NCBI GenBank assembly: GCA_047609825.1 | Contig: JBLFXJ010000243.1 | Span: 1 to 12,428 of the forward strand | DNA: 12,428 nucleotides | From: GCA-2862545 sp047609825 | Lineage (GTDB): Bacteria; Myxococcota_A; UBA796; GCA-2862545 | Direction of reading: 5' to 3' | Shown here: positions 5,905 through 12,332 of the stretch, one piece after another | Layout of the letters: each line of letters opens with the position of its first letter | How positions within the stretch are numbered: position 1 is the first letter of the stretch | Program-made: the position numbers and the translations under genes | The notes under the pieces: model-generated | What the model was told of the DNA's origin: nothing | The model's database searches: none | What the model saw: only the letters and a program-made list of their open reading frames with translations

Positions 5905-7055
5905 CCGGGCCTCCCGTCTGCGCGGGGTGAGACCAGGATCCGAGAATACAGCACCACGAACAGGGAGAACCCCACGGACCACAGGGCCGCCGCGGTCCAC
6001 AACCAGGCGGTCGCCTGGACGGGATGGAGCCACGGCCCGAGCACCCGCGACACCGCAGCCAGGCCCACTGCCGCGAACGCCAGCCCGGCCGCCGGCCCCA
6101 CGCGCACGGGTCGACCGGTGTGCCCCAAGCTCACCCGCGCCATCATCCCGAGGGTGAGCAGCCCGATGCCCCCGACCGTGATCAGGTGGAGCGCAGCCGA
6201 TCCCAGCGAGATGCCCATCGCGGGCAACGCCGAGAGCCCGAGGCCGAGGCCGACAGAGGCGTGGCCCAGGTGGAGCACCCACAGCAGCGGGCGGGTGAAC
6301 ACGCCCGGGCTCTGCCACCCCCACATCCGAGCGAGGGTCGCCACTCCCGCCACGCCGGCGACCCCGGCGGTGAGGGTCGTGGCGGGCCAGAGCTGGAGCG
6401 CAGCCAAGGCCAGGGTGGCGCCGATGGCCAGGCGGTCGAGAGCGACGGTCCGATGCACCCGGTCGTCGCCGGTCGCGTTGCGGGTGAACATCGGCACCAC
6501 CCGACCCGCGACCACGAGGATGATCACCGCGATCACGTGAACCGCGACCCGGTGGGCGACCGCGGCACTGTCGGGAACCAGGCCCGCGGCGTCGAGGTAC
6601 ACCGCGACATCGGCCAGCCACAGCCCACCCAGCAGCGCGATGAACGGCAGGTTCCGCACGTTCCGGGTCGCCCACAGCGGCCGGCCGATGCCAACAGCGA
6701 CCAGCGGCAGCACCAGCAGGTCGAGGCCTGGCCCCACCCACCCGGGCCACCACAGCCCGACGCGAGCGGCCAGCCAGATGCCGGCGACCGCCAGCAGATA
6801 TGGGCCTCGCAACGTCGGGCGCTGGGTCCAGTTCTCGACGGCGGTGAGGAGGAAGCCCGCGATCACCGCGACCGTGAACCCGAAGATCATCTCGTGGGCA
6901 TGCCAGGTGACGCCGCGGAGCACGCCCCGGGGGGCTGGACCCCCCACCAGCGACCACACCCACAAGGGCACTACCGCGACCGCAAACAGCCCCGCCAGCA
7001 GGAAGAACGGCCGGAACCCCTTGGCGCCCAACACGATCCGCACTGGAGTCGCCAT
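5901..7055 (-). CDS. nnrS: NnrS family haem/copper membrane protein, nitric-oxide response
   Basis: This has 384 residues. ATG 7055 has GGAG six bases upstream. The N-terminal signature GAKGFRPFFLLAGLFA is followed by TWHAHEMIFGFTVAVIAGFL (residues 50-69), HRVAVHVIAVIILVVAGRV, then MFTRNATG, LHLGHASVGLGL and ALHLITVGGIGLLTLGMMAR. All are hallmarks of NnrS, with its conserved His residues in place. About ten to twelve membrane spans fill the rest. NnrS proteins carry haem and copper and protect cells from nitric-oxide stress and toxic metal-nitrosyl products; the exact chemistry is not settled. The length is normal and the gene looks intact. It diverges from nsrR across 63 bp, so NsrR is the likely repressor. 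Its stop overlaps the cyclo-ligase remnant start, so the two are cotranscribed. Confidence 0.93.
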   Translation of the reverse strand: MATPVRIVLGAKGFRPFFLLAGLFAVAVVPLWVWSLVGGPAPRGVLRGVTWHAHEMIFGFTVAVIAGFLLTAVENWTQRPTLRGPYLLAVAGIWLAARVGLWWPGWVGPGLDLLVLPLVAVGIGRPLWATRNVRNLPFIALLGGLWLADVAVYLDAAGLVPDSAAVAHRVAVHVIAVIILVVAGRVVPMFTRNATGDDRVHRTVALDRLAIGATLALAALQLWPATTLTAGVAGVAGVATLARMWGWQSPGVFTRPLLWVLHLGHASVGLGLGLSALPAMGISLGSAALHLITVGGIGLLTLGMMARVSLGHTGRPVRVGPAAGLAFAAVGLAAVSRVLGPWLHPVQATAWLWTAAALWSVGFSLFVVLYSRILVSPRADGRPG

Positions 7056-7067
7056 GTCGAGCTCCGC

Positions 7068-7083
7068 TGGTATACTGGTATCC
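7068..7083. promoter_or_regulatory. Tandem octamer in the nnrS/nsrR divergent promoter: candidate NsrR operator
   Basis: TGGTATAC TGGTATCC is a direct repeat with a period of eight, in the centre of the 63-bp gap. It contains TATACT (plus) and TATACC (minus), either of which could act as a -10. NsrR normally binds AT-rich, dyad-symmetric sites overlapping promoters. This site is a direct rather than an inverted repeat, so the operator call rests on position. Confidence 0.4.
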
Positions 7084-7118
7084 GATGCTCCACATATCAC
7101 CTCGCGGACCTGGCTTCC

Positions 7119-7547
7119 ATGCAGCTCACTGATCACACAGACTACGGCCTCCGCGTGCTGATCCTGCTCGCTGCGGTCGCCCCGCAGCGGCTGTCCAGCC
7201 TGGACCTGGCGGGGCGCCATGGCCTGTCCCATGCCCACGTCCAGAAGGTTGTGCAGAGCCTGCAGAACGCCGGCTTCGTCCAGACCTTCCGAGGCCGGGG
7301 CGGCGGGGTGCAGCTCGCCCGTCTTCCCAGCGACATCCGGGTGGGCGAGGTGGTGCGCGCGCTCGAGCCCCACCTCGACTTCGTGGAGTGCTTCCGGCCC
7401 GGCCACAGCCGCTGCAAGCTGGACGGCGGGTGTGCCCTCACCCAGACCCTGGTGCGGGCGAAGTCAGCGATGCTGGTCGAGCTGGACAAGACCACAATCG
7501 CCGGCATCGTGCAGGGAAGCCCTGCGATTCAGCCGCTCTTGGGGTAG
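7119..7547 (+). CDS. nsrR: NsrR, Rrf2-family [Fe-S] nitric-oxide-sensing repressor
   Basis: This has 142 residues, the usual size. It opens MQLTDHTDYGLRVL, the conserved Rrf2 start. A winged helix-turn-helix covers about 27-68 (AGRHGLSHAHVQKVVQSLQN, then wing GRGGGVQLA). Cluster ligands C91, C99 and C105 lie in ECFRPGHSRCKLDGGCALTQ (C-x7-C-x5-C). Asp8 and Arg12, the residues reported to contact the [4Fe-4S] cluster in Streptomyces NsrR, are also present. Nitric oxide destroys the cluster and releases the repressor from DNA. Divergent nnrS is the classic partner, which makes NsrR a better call than IscR or RirA. The upstream ribosome site is weak. Confidence 0.92.
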   Translation: MQLTDHTDYGLRVLILLAAVAPQRLSSLDLAGRHGLSHAHVQKVVQSLQNAGFVQTFRGRGGGVQLARLPSDIRVGEVVRALEPHLDFVECFRPGHSRCKLDGGCALTQTLVRAKSAMLVELDKTTIAGIVQGSPAIQPLLG

Positions 7548-7560
7548 GCGTTCGACGCCT
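7546..7560. terminator. Hairpin at the nsrR stop
   Basis: AGGCGT-TCG-ACGCCT is a perfect six-base-pair stem that begins within the nsrR stop codon (TAG 7545-7547). No T-tract follows, so the terminator role is uncertain. The 96-bp gap up to the converging propeller gene holds nothing else that I recognise. Confidence 0.35.
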
Positions 7561-7643
7561 CCAGAGTTGGTTCCATACATACCACTTAGGCCGCGCTCGC
7601 CCTTGCGCCATCCCCAGGCGAGCCGGACCGCAGCGCCGAGCCA

Positions 7644-8663
7644 CTACGGCGTGAGGCTGCCCAGCGCGTCGGTGAACTCAGGCAGCACGATGCCCGTGGG
7701 CGAGGCCACCCAGCTCGCCGTGTCGATGGTGAACAGCTGGCCCGTGTTGTCGTGGCTGTACAACATCCCATCGTGGAAGGTGCAGCCGTGCCCGGCGTAG
7801 CTGCCCATTCCCGACACCACGCCGAGCGCGATGTCGGTGCCGTCGGGGGCGGTCTCGAACACCTCGTTGCGGTCGAGGCGGATCATCCGCCCCGCGGCGT
7901 CGGTGGCCATGCAGTGGCCCCCGGTGCTGTTGGTGATGCCGGTGCGGGTGTAGGCACCGGTGACCGGGTCGAGGATGCCCAGCTCGTCACCCGACTCGGT
8001 CCACGCGAGCAGCTCGCCATCCCGCCAGGCGAAGCCGGACATCGAGCCGGCGTCGGCCGACTCCGCCTCAACCGTCTGAGCGCCGGTTGCCGGGTCGATG
8101 GTGAGGATGTCGGGGAACTCTCTGCCCTCGGCCTGGATCCCCCACAGCCGGCCCGCCGGCCCGAGCGAGAGCCCAGTGAGCGAGCGCGGCACCGGGCCCA
8201 CGTCGATCACGGCGCCGGTGTCCAGGTCGACGTGGAACCAGTGGGGGTCGACCGCACCGTGCCCAGCGCCGGCGCCCCCCTGTCCCACGAACAACAGGTT
8301 GCCCAGCGCGCCGCCGAATGTGGCGGTGTTCGAGGCCTCGCAGGTGGACAGATCCAGGAACGCGAAGGTGCGCCCGCACACGCCGCCCGGGAGGGTGGGG
8401 CGCAGGGTGAGCGAGCCGTCCAGATCTGGGTCGCGGAACGGCCCGAAGTGTCGGAGAGGGCCAGACAATCCGCTGTCCGCATCCCGACAGGGGCCCCCGG
8501 AGATCGACAGCGCGCCGGGGCCGCTGCCCACGAGTAGCATCACCTCCCCACCGGGCGTGATGCCGTCGAGTTCGAACGCCGCGACGCCTGGGCAGTCGCC
8601 GCCGAGCGCGAGGGTCTGGGCGGACGCGACCGCAGAGAAAAGGGCGAGCACCGCGATCGACAT
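7644..8663 (-). CDS. Secreted beta-propeller-like protein, function unknown
   Basis: This has 339 residues. ATG 8663 follows GGAGG by four bases. The signal peptide is MSIAVLALFSAVASAQ, probably cut after ASA. Six Cys lie in the mature part, four of them in the first third. From about residue 150 a blade-like unit recurs. Examples are LWGIQAEGREFPDILTIDPA, then LLAWTESGDELGILDPVTGA, MIRLDRNEVFETAPDGTDIA and LYSHDNTGQLFTIDTASWVA. Each is a hydrophobic strand, a charged turn and an 'IDPATGA' type turn. This spacing is typical of short beta-propellers or SMP-30/NHL-like domains in the periplasm or outside. No catalytic motif is visible. It lies 49 bp downstream of, and on the same strand as, the DUF6172 gene. 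Confidence 0.8.
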   Translation of the reverse strand: MSIAVLALFSAVASAQTLALGGDCPGVAAFELDGITPGGEVMLLVGSGPGALSISGGPCRDADSGLSGPLRHFGPFRDPDLDGSLTLRPTLPGGVCGRTFAFLDLSTCEASNTATFGGALGNLLFVGQGGAGAGHGAVDPHWFHVDLDTGAVIDVGPVPRSLTGLSLGPAGRLWGIQAEGREFPDILTIDPATGAQTVEAESADAGSMSGFAWRDGELLAWTESGDELGILDPVTGAYTRTGITNSTGGHCMATDAAGRMIRLDRNEVFETAPDGTDIALGVVSGMGSYAGHGCTFHDGMLYSHDNTGQLFTIDTASWVASPTGIVLPEFTDALGSLTP

Positions 8664-8712
8664 ACAACCTCCGGTTCACCTCGGTATCGGACCGGCGGAG
8701 CGCAGTCCAGGG

Positions 8713-9012
8713 TCAGCCGCCGCCTCCCGGCTTCAGAGCACGGTGGCCCGGCTTCGCCAAGATCTCCACATACACGTGGCTGTGCCCAGCCGTGGCGATG
8801 GCGTCGAGCTCCGGGATGACCTGCGCGATGGCCACCGACGGGGCAGACTCCTCGCTGGTCCCCACCCGGCAGTCGAAGTCCCAGAAGTCCACCCCCTCGG
8901 GCAACGGCTTGCGCCGCTCCCGCTTGATGTACTTCCGAATCCGGTTCTTCAGGGCGGCGAGGGCCTGGGGCGGCTTGTGCCGGGGGTTCTCGAACGGGAA
9001 CGTCTGGCGCAT
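8713..9012 (-). CDS. DUF6172 family protein
   Basis: This has 99 residues. ATG 9012 is preceded by AGGAG five bases upstream; a longer in-frame start at 9135 lacks homology. The sequence MRQTFPFENPRHKPPQALAA, then IRKYIKRERRKPLPEGVDFW and DFDCRVG (46-51), and finally YVEILAKPGHR (81-91), follows the DUF6172 pattern: KYxKRERRKxLPxGxDFWDFDC then EILAKPGxR. The family is small, cytoplasmic and widespread in Proteobacteria. Its function is not known to me. The Lys/Arg-rich helix could contact nucleic acid, but that is speculation. Confidence 0.85.
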   Translation of the reverse strand: MRQTFPFENPRHKPPQALAALKNRIRKYIKRERRKPLPEGVDFWDFDCRVGTSEESAPSVAIAQVIPELDAIATAGHSHVYVEILAKPGHRALKPGGGG

Positions 9013-9146
9013 TGGGGCTCCTGTGCGACTGACTATCCGCCGCGTGCCCGTCGGGCGGCAGATCCCCGTGGCGGATCGGATCGATCTCGGTGTTGAGTGA
9101 GCCGCCGACCCCGTCGTCTCGTCGTCGTTCGTCACGGAGGTACCCC

Positions 9147-10034
9147 ATGCGTCACAGAGCCCTGCTCGTCCCCTTGGTAGCGACCGTGTTCGCGACGCTC
9201 GCGTGCAGCACCGGCCCCGCTGGGGGTGACGAGGTGGATGTCGAGGACTGCGCGGGCAAAGCCGATGTGGAGGACACGATCCGCATCGTGTACGACACCG
9301 AGGACAGCCTGCACGAGATGGTCGTGTGCGGGCAGCTCAACCGCGAGCTCGGCGTCGCCCTCAGCCAGGCGATCACCAGCCTGATCGGCAAGCCCGCCAA
9401 CGCGCCGGACCAGGTGGAGTACGTGGGCGAGGGCATCTACCAGGTGAGCACGCCGAAGGTGGTGATGGACACCTGGGTGCAGGACGGCAACACCATCGTC
9501 GAGGGCAACCTGCTCGACCCCGCCGACTTCTTCTCGGGCCTGCGGGTCGACAACGAGGGCCTCGACGTGGTGCTCCGGTTCGACGACGCGGGCCCGCTGG
9601 CGTTCCTGCTCGGCGCGGGGAAGAACCCCAGCTCGCCCCTGCGGCTGAACCCGCTGGAGATCGACGACGCGGTGAGCCGGGTGGGCAACCTGAAGCTGGC
9701 GAGCGCGCTCACCTACGTCGACGCGCTCGATAACGGCACCGACGTCGCCTACGAGCTCGAGGTGTCGAGGCTGAAGCTCACCGATCTCGCTGGGTTCACG
9801 CCGATGGACTACGAGCTCGTCGCACTGAGCGGCGGGCGGGACGACCTGAAGCAGTCCATCGACACCCTGGACTGGAGCCTGTCGTACACCGACGAGTCCC
9901 TCGACGGGTCGATCCTGCTCGGGTTCGTCGGCGGCCCGTTCGACCTGCAGGCCGAGTACGTGTACGTGGATGGCGAGCCCGATCCGGCGATCACGGTGAG
10001 CTGCCTCGACGGCGGTGGCAAGCTACAGAACTGA
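9147..10034 (+). CDS. Lipoprotein, function unknown
   Basis: This has 295 residues. ATG 9147 has GGAGG six bases upstream. The signal sequence MRHRALLVPLVATVFATLAC carries a lipobox (TLAC), so Cys20 should be lipidated and the protein anchored to a membrane. The mature protein is acidic and Asp-rich, with alternating short strands (QVEYVGEGIYQVSTPKVVMD, then GLDVVLRFDDAGPLAFLLG and DVAYELEVSRLKLTDL). Later comes LDWSLSYTDESLDGSILLGF, suggesting a beta-sandwich or barrel-like body. Three Cys follow the lipid site. I do not recognise a family. Divergent from the DUF6172 gene across 134 bp. No partner gene follows; a 387-bp gap comes next. Confidence 0.8.
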   Translation: MRHRALLVPLVATVFATLACSTGPAGGDEVDVEDCAGKADVEDTIRIVYDTEDSLHEMVVCGQLNRELGVALSQAITSLIGKPANAPDQVEYVGEGIYQVSTPKVVMDTWVQDGNTIVEGNLLDPADFFSGLRVDNEGLDVVLRFDDAGPLAFLLGAGKNPSSPLRLNPLEIDDAVSRVGNLKLASALTYVDALDNGTDVAYELEVSRLKLTDLAGFTPMDYELVALSGGRDDLKQSIDTLDWSLSYTDESLDGSILLGFVGGPFDLQAEYVYVDGEPDPAITVSCLDGGGKLQN

Positions 10035-10391
10035 CGAACTCCTGCGTCGACGAGTGGCCCTGTACTCCCTGTACTCCGCGACGGACCTCAATAGTTGTTC
10101 CACCCGACCGGCGACGCCGAGCTGCGCCCAGACGTTCGAGCTGGACGAGGTCGTCAACGAGAGGGCCTGCGACAACGTGTTCCCGGAGTCCGCGATGCCG
10201 CGGATGGGGAGGACCCACGCCAGCAGGCACCGGCTCTCCCCGACGCCGTCCGAACCCAGATCCTCGGTCCACCGCACATCAACCGCGTCACCGAACCCGT
10301 CCGAACCCAGATCCTTCGCCCACCACAACCAACCACCTCACCAGATCCCCACCGAACACCCCGCTCCTTGCCACCAGCCGCACTCCCAAAT
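10035..10391. other. Non-coding gap between lipoprotein and cation-efflux operon
   Basis: I find no convincing gene here. The first part carries a 9-bp tandem repeat, CTGTACTCC twice (10060-10077). From about 10099 to 10220 one plus frame has G/C-rich third positions (peptide SCAQTFELDEVVNERACDNV), which could be a remnant, but there is no start. The second half holds the 51-bp-period repeat listed separately and a C-rich, G-poor run up to 10389. I see no tRNA or terminator with a T-tract. Confidence 0.5.
10246..10315. repeat. Direct repeat, 19 bp, spaced by 51 bp
   Basis: CCGTCCGAACCCAGATCCT occurs at 10246-10264 and again, identically, at 10297-10315. The sequence between shares CACC/CGCAC words. 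The period is 17 codons; on the minus strand it reads EDLGSDG / KDLGSDG. It looks like two units of a dispersed or tandem intergenic repeat. Confidence 0.75.
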
Positions 10392-10414
10392 ATGAATAAT
10401 ACCTCATGTGAGGT
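10392..10414 (+). promoter_or_regulatory. Candidate ArsR/SmtB operator over the ribosome site of the efflux gene
   Basis: An abrupt AT-rich patch holds two overlapping dyads: ATGA-N8-TCAT (10392-10407) and ACCTCA-TG-TGAGGT (10401-10414). SmtB-type repressors bind imperfect AT-rich inverted repeats of this kind near the start of the efflux gene they control. The right arm GAGG (10410-10413) is also the Shine-Dalgarno for ATG 10422. In RNA it could pair with ACCUC as a five-base-pair hairpin. Confidence 0.5.
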
Positions 10415-10421
10415 CATCGTC

Positions 10422-11390
10422 ATGGGTCACGGACACGACCACCATCACGGCGACAGCCGCGGCGCGCTCCTGTTCGCCCTCGTGCTGAACGGGGCCTTCC
10501 TCGTGGTCGAAGGGGGCGTGGGGTGGTGGACGGGATCCCTCGCGCTGCTGTCCGACGCCGTGCACATGGTGGGCGACGTGGCGGCGCTGATCATCGCCCT
10601 CGGCGCCGCCCAGGTGGCCCGCGAGCGCCCCGGCCCCGACCGCACCTTCGGCATGCGCCGGGCCGAGGTGCTCGGCGGCTTCGTGAACGCGCTGGCGATG
10701 CTCCTCGCGGTGGCATGGATCGTGTGGGAGGCCGGGTCGCGCCTGCTCGCCGGAGTGCCCGAGGTCGCCGGGATGCCGATCCTCATCGTGGGTGTGGTCG
10801 GCCTGGCGATCAACCTGGGCAGCGTCGCCGTGCTGCTGCGCTCGGGGAATGACGACCTGAACGTGCGCGGAGCGCTGCTCCACATGGCGGCCGATGCCCT
10901 CGGGTCGGTCGGCGCCATCATCGCCGCGGTGTTCGTGCTCGCCGGTGTGCCCGCCGCCGACCCCATCGTGAGCGTCGGCATCGCCGTGCTCGTGCTGTGG
11001 AGCACGGTGCACCTGCTGCGCGACACCGGGCGGGTGCTCCTGCAGCTGCCGCCGCCCGGGGTGGACTCCAGGGATCTCCGCACCCTGCTCGCGGAGGTTC
11101 CCGGGGTGGCGTCGGTGCACGACCTGCACCTGTGGACCCTCGACGGCAACACCCCCATCGTCACCGCCCACCTGGTGGCCGACGGCGCCGACGCCGACCA
11201 GGTGCGCCAGGACGCCCTCACCGCCCTCGCCGACCACGCCGGCATCCGCCACGCCACCCTGGCGGTCGAAGCCGACGGCTCACCGTGCCTCAGCGCCGAC
11301 TGCGAGCACGTCCACGACGATGACCACGACCACGACCACGATGACCACGACCACGACCACGACGAGGCCGCCCATGTCCACGCGCACTGA
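10422..11390 (+). CDS. CDF family zinc-type cation efflux transporter
   Basis: This has 322 residues. I chose ATG 10422, eight bases after GAGG; an in-frame ATG at 10392 lies inside the operator. A His-rich N-terminus (MGHGHDHHHG) precedes six membrane spans. The transport-site residues are H48 and D52 in DAVHMVGD, and H154 and D158 in LLHMAADALGS. The paired HxxxD set is typical of Zn/Cd-preferring CDF proteins such as ZitB/CzcD. The C-terminal cytoplasmic domain has VHDLHLWTLDGN (232-243). The tail is a poly His-Asp run (299-314) for metal capture. It should export Zn(II), perhaps Cd(II) or Co(II), by proton antiport at the inner membrane. The downstream ArsR gene overlaps by 17 bases. No truncation is seen. 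Confidence 0.93.
   Translation: MGHGHDHHHGDSRGALLFALVLNGAFLVVEGGVGWWTGSLALLSDAVHMVGDVAALIIALGAAQVARERPGPDRTFGMRRAEVLGGFVNALAMLLAVAWIVWEAGSRLLAGVPEVAGMPILIVGVVGLAINLGSVAVLLRSGNDDLNVRGALLHMAADALGSVGAIIAAVFVLAGVPAADPIVSVGIAVLVLWSTVHLLRDTGRVLLQLPPPGVDSRDLRTLLAEVPGVASVHDLHLWTLDGNTPIVTAHLVADGADADQVRQDALTALADHAGIRHATLAVEADGSPCLSADCEHVHDDDHDHDHDDHDHDHDEAAHVHAH
11320..11361 (+). repeat. GACCAC hexamer tract encoding the His-Asp tail
   Basis: GACCAC-type units repeat about seven times with two GATGAC interruptions. In the efflux frame they encode (His-Asp)n; in the next frame, poly-Thr. Copy number may vary by slippage in steps of two residues without breaking the gene. Confidence 0.8.
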
Positions 11391-11673
11391 GGTCGAGGCC
11401 GCGGCCGCCCTGCTGAGCTGCATGGCCAACCCCACCCGACTCGCCGTGCTCACCGCACTCGTCGAGGAGGGAGCGCAGCCGGTGGGCGCGCTCGCCGACG
11501 CCCTGGGCGTCGAGCAGACCGCCCTGTCGCATCAGCTCCGACTGCTCCGCGAGGGCGGCCTGGTGGTGTCGGAGCCCGCCGGGCGGCGACGCATGTACCG
11601 CCTCGCCGACGACTGCGTGGCGCACATCGTGCGCGCCGCTCTCGTACACAGCGCCGAGCTCACCGCGCGCTGA
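11374..11673 (+). CDS. ArsR/SmtB family metal-responsive repressor
   Basis: This has 99 residues. I chose ATG 11374, with GAGG six bases upstream inside the efflux gene's end; the open frame before it is only poly-Thr. The winged helix-turn-helix is clear: ANPTRLAVLTALVEEGAQPV, then LADALGVEQTALSHQLRLLR (40-59, recognition helix TALSHQLRLL) and wing EPAGRRRMYRLAD. The last helix carries the alpha-5 metal site, here D79-x-C81 ... H92-x-x-E95, where SmtB/CzrA have DxH...HxxE/H. It probably represses the operon by binding the operator at 10392-10414 and lets go when Zn(II) or another metal binds. Placement after the CDF pump, with overlap, supports this. There is no CxC arsenic-type alpha-3 motif. 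Confidence 0.9.
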   Translation: MSTRTEVEAAAALLSCMANPTRLAVLTALVEEGAQPVGALADALGVEQTALSHQLRLLREGGLVVSEPAGRRRMYRLADDCVAHIVRAALVHSAELTAR

Positions 11674-11687
11674 ACAGCACCGACCCG

Positions 11688-12308
11688 CTACCCGATGCGG
11701 TCGAGCACGGTCTGGAAGGCCGCCTGGGAGTTCGCGTCGAACACCAGGATCATCGCCAGCTCCAGCCACGACTTCAGCGGCACCTTCCCGTTGGCCAGCT
11801 CCTTCACGCCGTTCAGCGCCTGGAGCGTCTTCAGCAGCCGCAGGTTCGGCGGCCCGGACGTGTCGAGCGTTCCCGCCCAGTTGGCATCGAGCCCGCCCTG
11901 CAGCGCGTCGAGCTGGTCATGCTTCATCAGCCCGGCCGCCTGGTGGGCCTGCACCAGCTTGATCAGCTCGGGATGGGTCAACCAGCCGCTGAACGGGGCC
12001 TCGACCGGCACGGGCAGCGGTGCTGCACCCGCAGCCAAGGCCGCCTCGACCGTGGCCCGGACCTCGCGGATCTGGTCCGCCCGGTGGGGCCGGTCGTCCT
12101 CCAGTGACTCCCACAACTCCGCCCCGACCAGACCAAAGGAATCGAGCTTGGAGACCAAGATGTCGATCAGGTCGGACTTGCCGGCGCCCGAGGGCAGCTC
12201 ACCGTCGATCTGCGGTGGCAAGTAGTTGCGCACGAACCGCCGCAGAGACGACGGATCGTACGCATCGGAGAACACTGTGATCAGGGCACGTCGCGCTTCT
12301 CGGTTCAT
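11688..12308 (-). CDS. Double effector-associated-domain (EAD-like) adaptor protein
   Basis: This has 206 residues. ATG 12308 follows AGGAG by seven bases. Two helical modules are joined by an Ala/Pro linker (about 90-105, AAGAAPLPVPVEAP). Module 1 (1-85) reads RRALITVFSDAYDPSSLRRF, then LPSGAGKSDLIDILVSKLDS and RPHRADQI. This is the six-helix death-like pattern of EADs found with NTPase, caspase, TIR or trypsin effectors. Module 2 (106-205) ends LKTLQALNGVKELANGKVPL, then KSWLELAMIL...FQTVLDRI, which matches another EAD type with the 'LN...dG..PLxxWLxxA' core. EADs join by like-with-like contact, so a protein holding two could bridge a sensor to an effector. The subtype numbers are uncertain. 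Cytoplasmic; no enzyme motif. Follows the partial gene at the right edge by 24 bp, same strand. Confidence 0.75.
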   Translation of the reverse strand: MNREARRALITVFSDAYDPSSLRRFVRNYLPPQIDGELPSGAGKSDLIDILVSKLDSFGLVGAELWESLEDDRPHRADQIREVRATVEAALAAGAAPLPVPVEAPFSGWLTHPELIKLVQAHQAAGLMKHDQLDALQGGLDANWAGTLDTSGPPNLRLLKTLQALNGVKELANGKVPLKSWLELAMILVFDANSQAAFQTVLDRIG

Positions 12309-12332
12309 CGCTCAACTCCTGTGCGGTGCAGG

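Noticed and set aside
6024..7118. Very long plus-strand open frame running into nsrR
   Set aside because: It is antisense to nnrS, giving a His/Arg/Gln-rich peptide. nsrR itself starts at 7119 with the conserved MQLTDHTDYGLR.
10015..10395. Plus-strand frame of 126 codons after the lipoprotein
   Set aside because: It starts inside the lipoprotein, has no ribosome site and turns into Pro/His/Ser-rich repeat DNA. I kept it only as a note in the gap entry.
10404..11252. Minus-strand frames opposite the efflux pump (about 270-282 codons)
   Set aside because: They are a shadow of a strongly coding CDF gene with all its transport residues; peptides are low-complexity.
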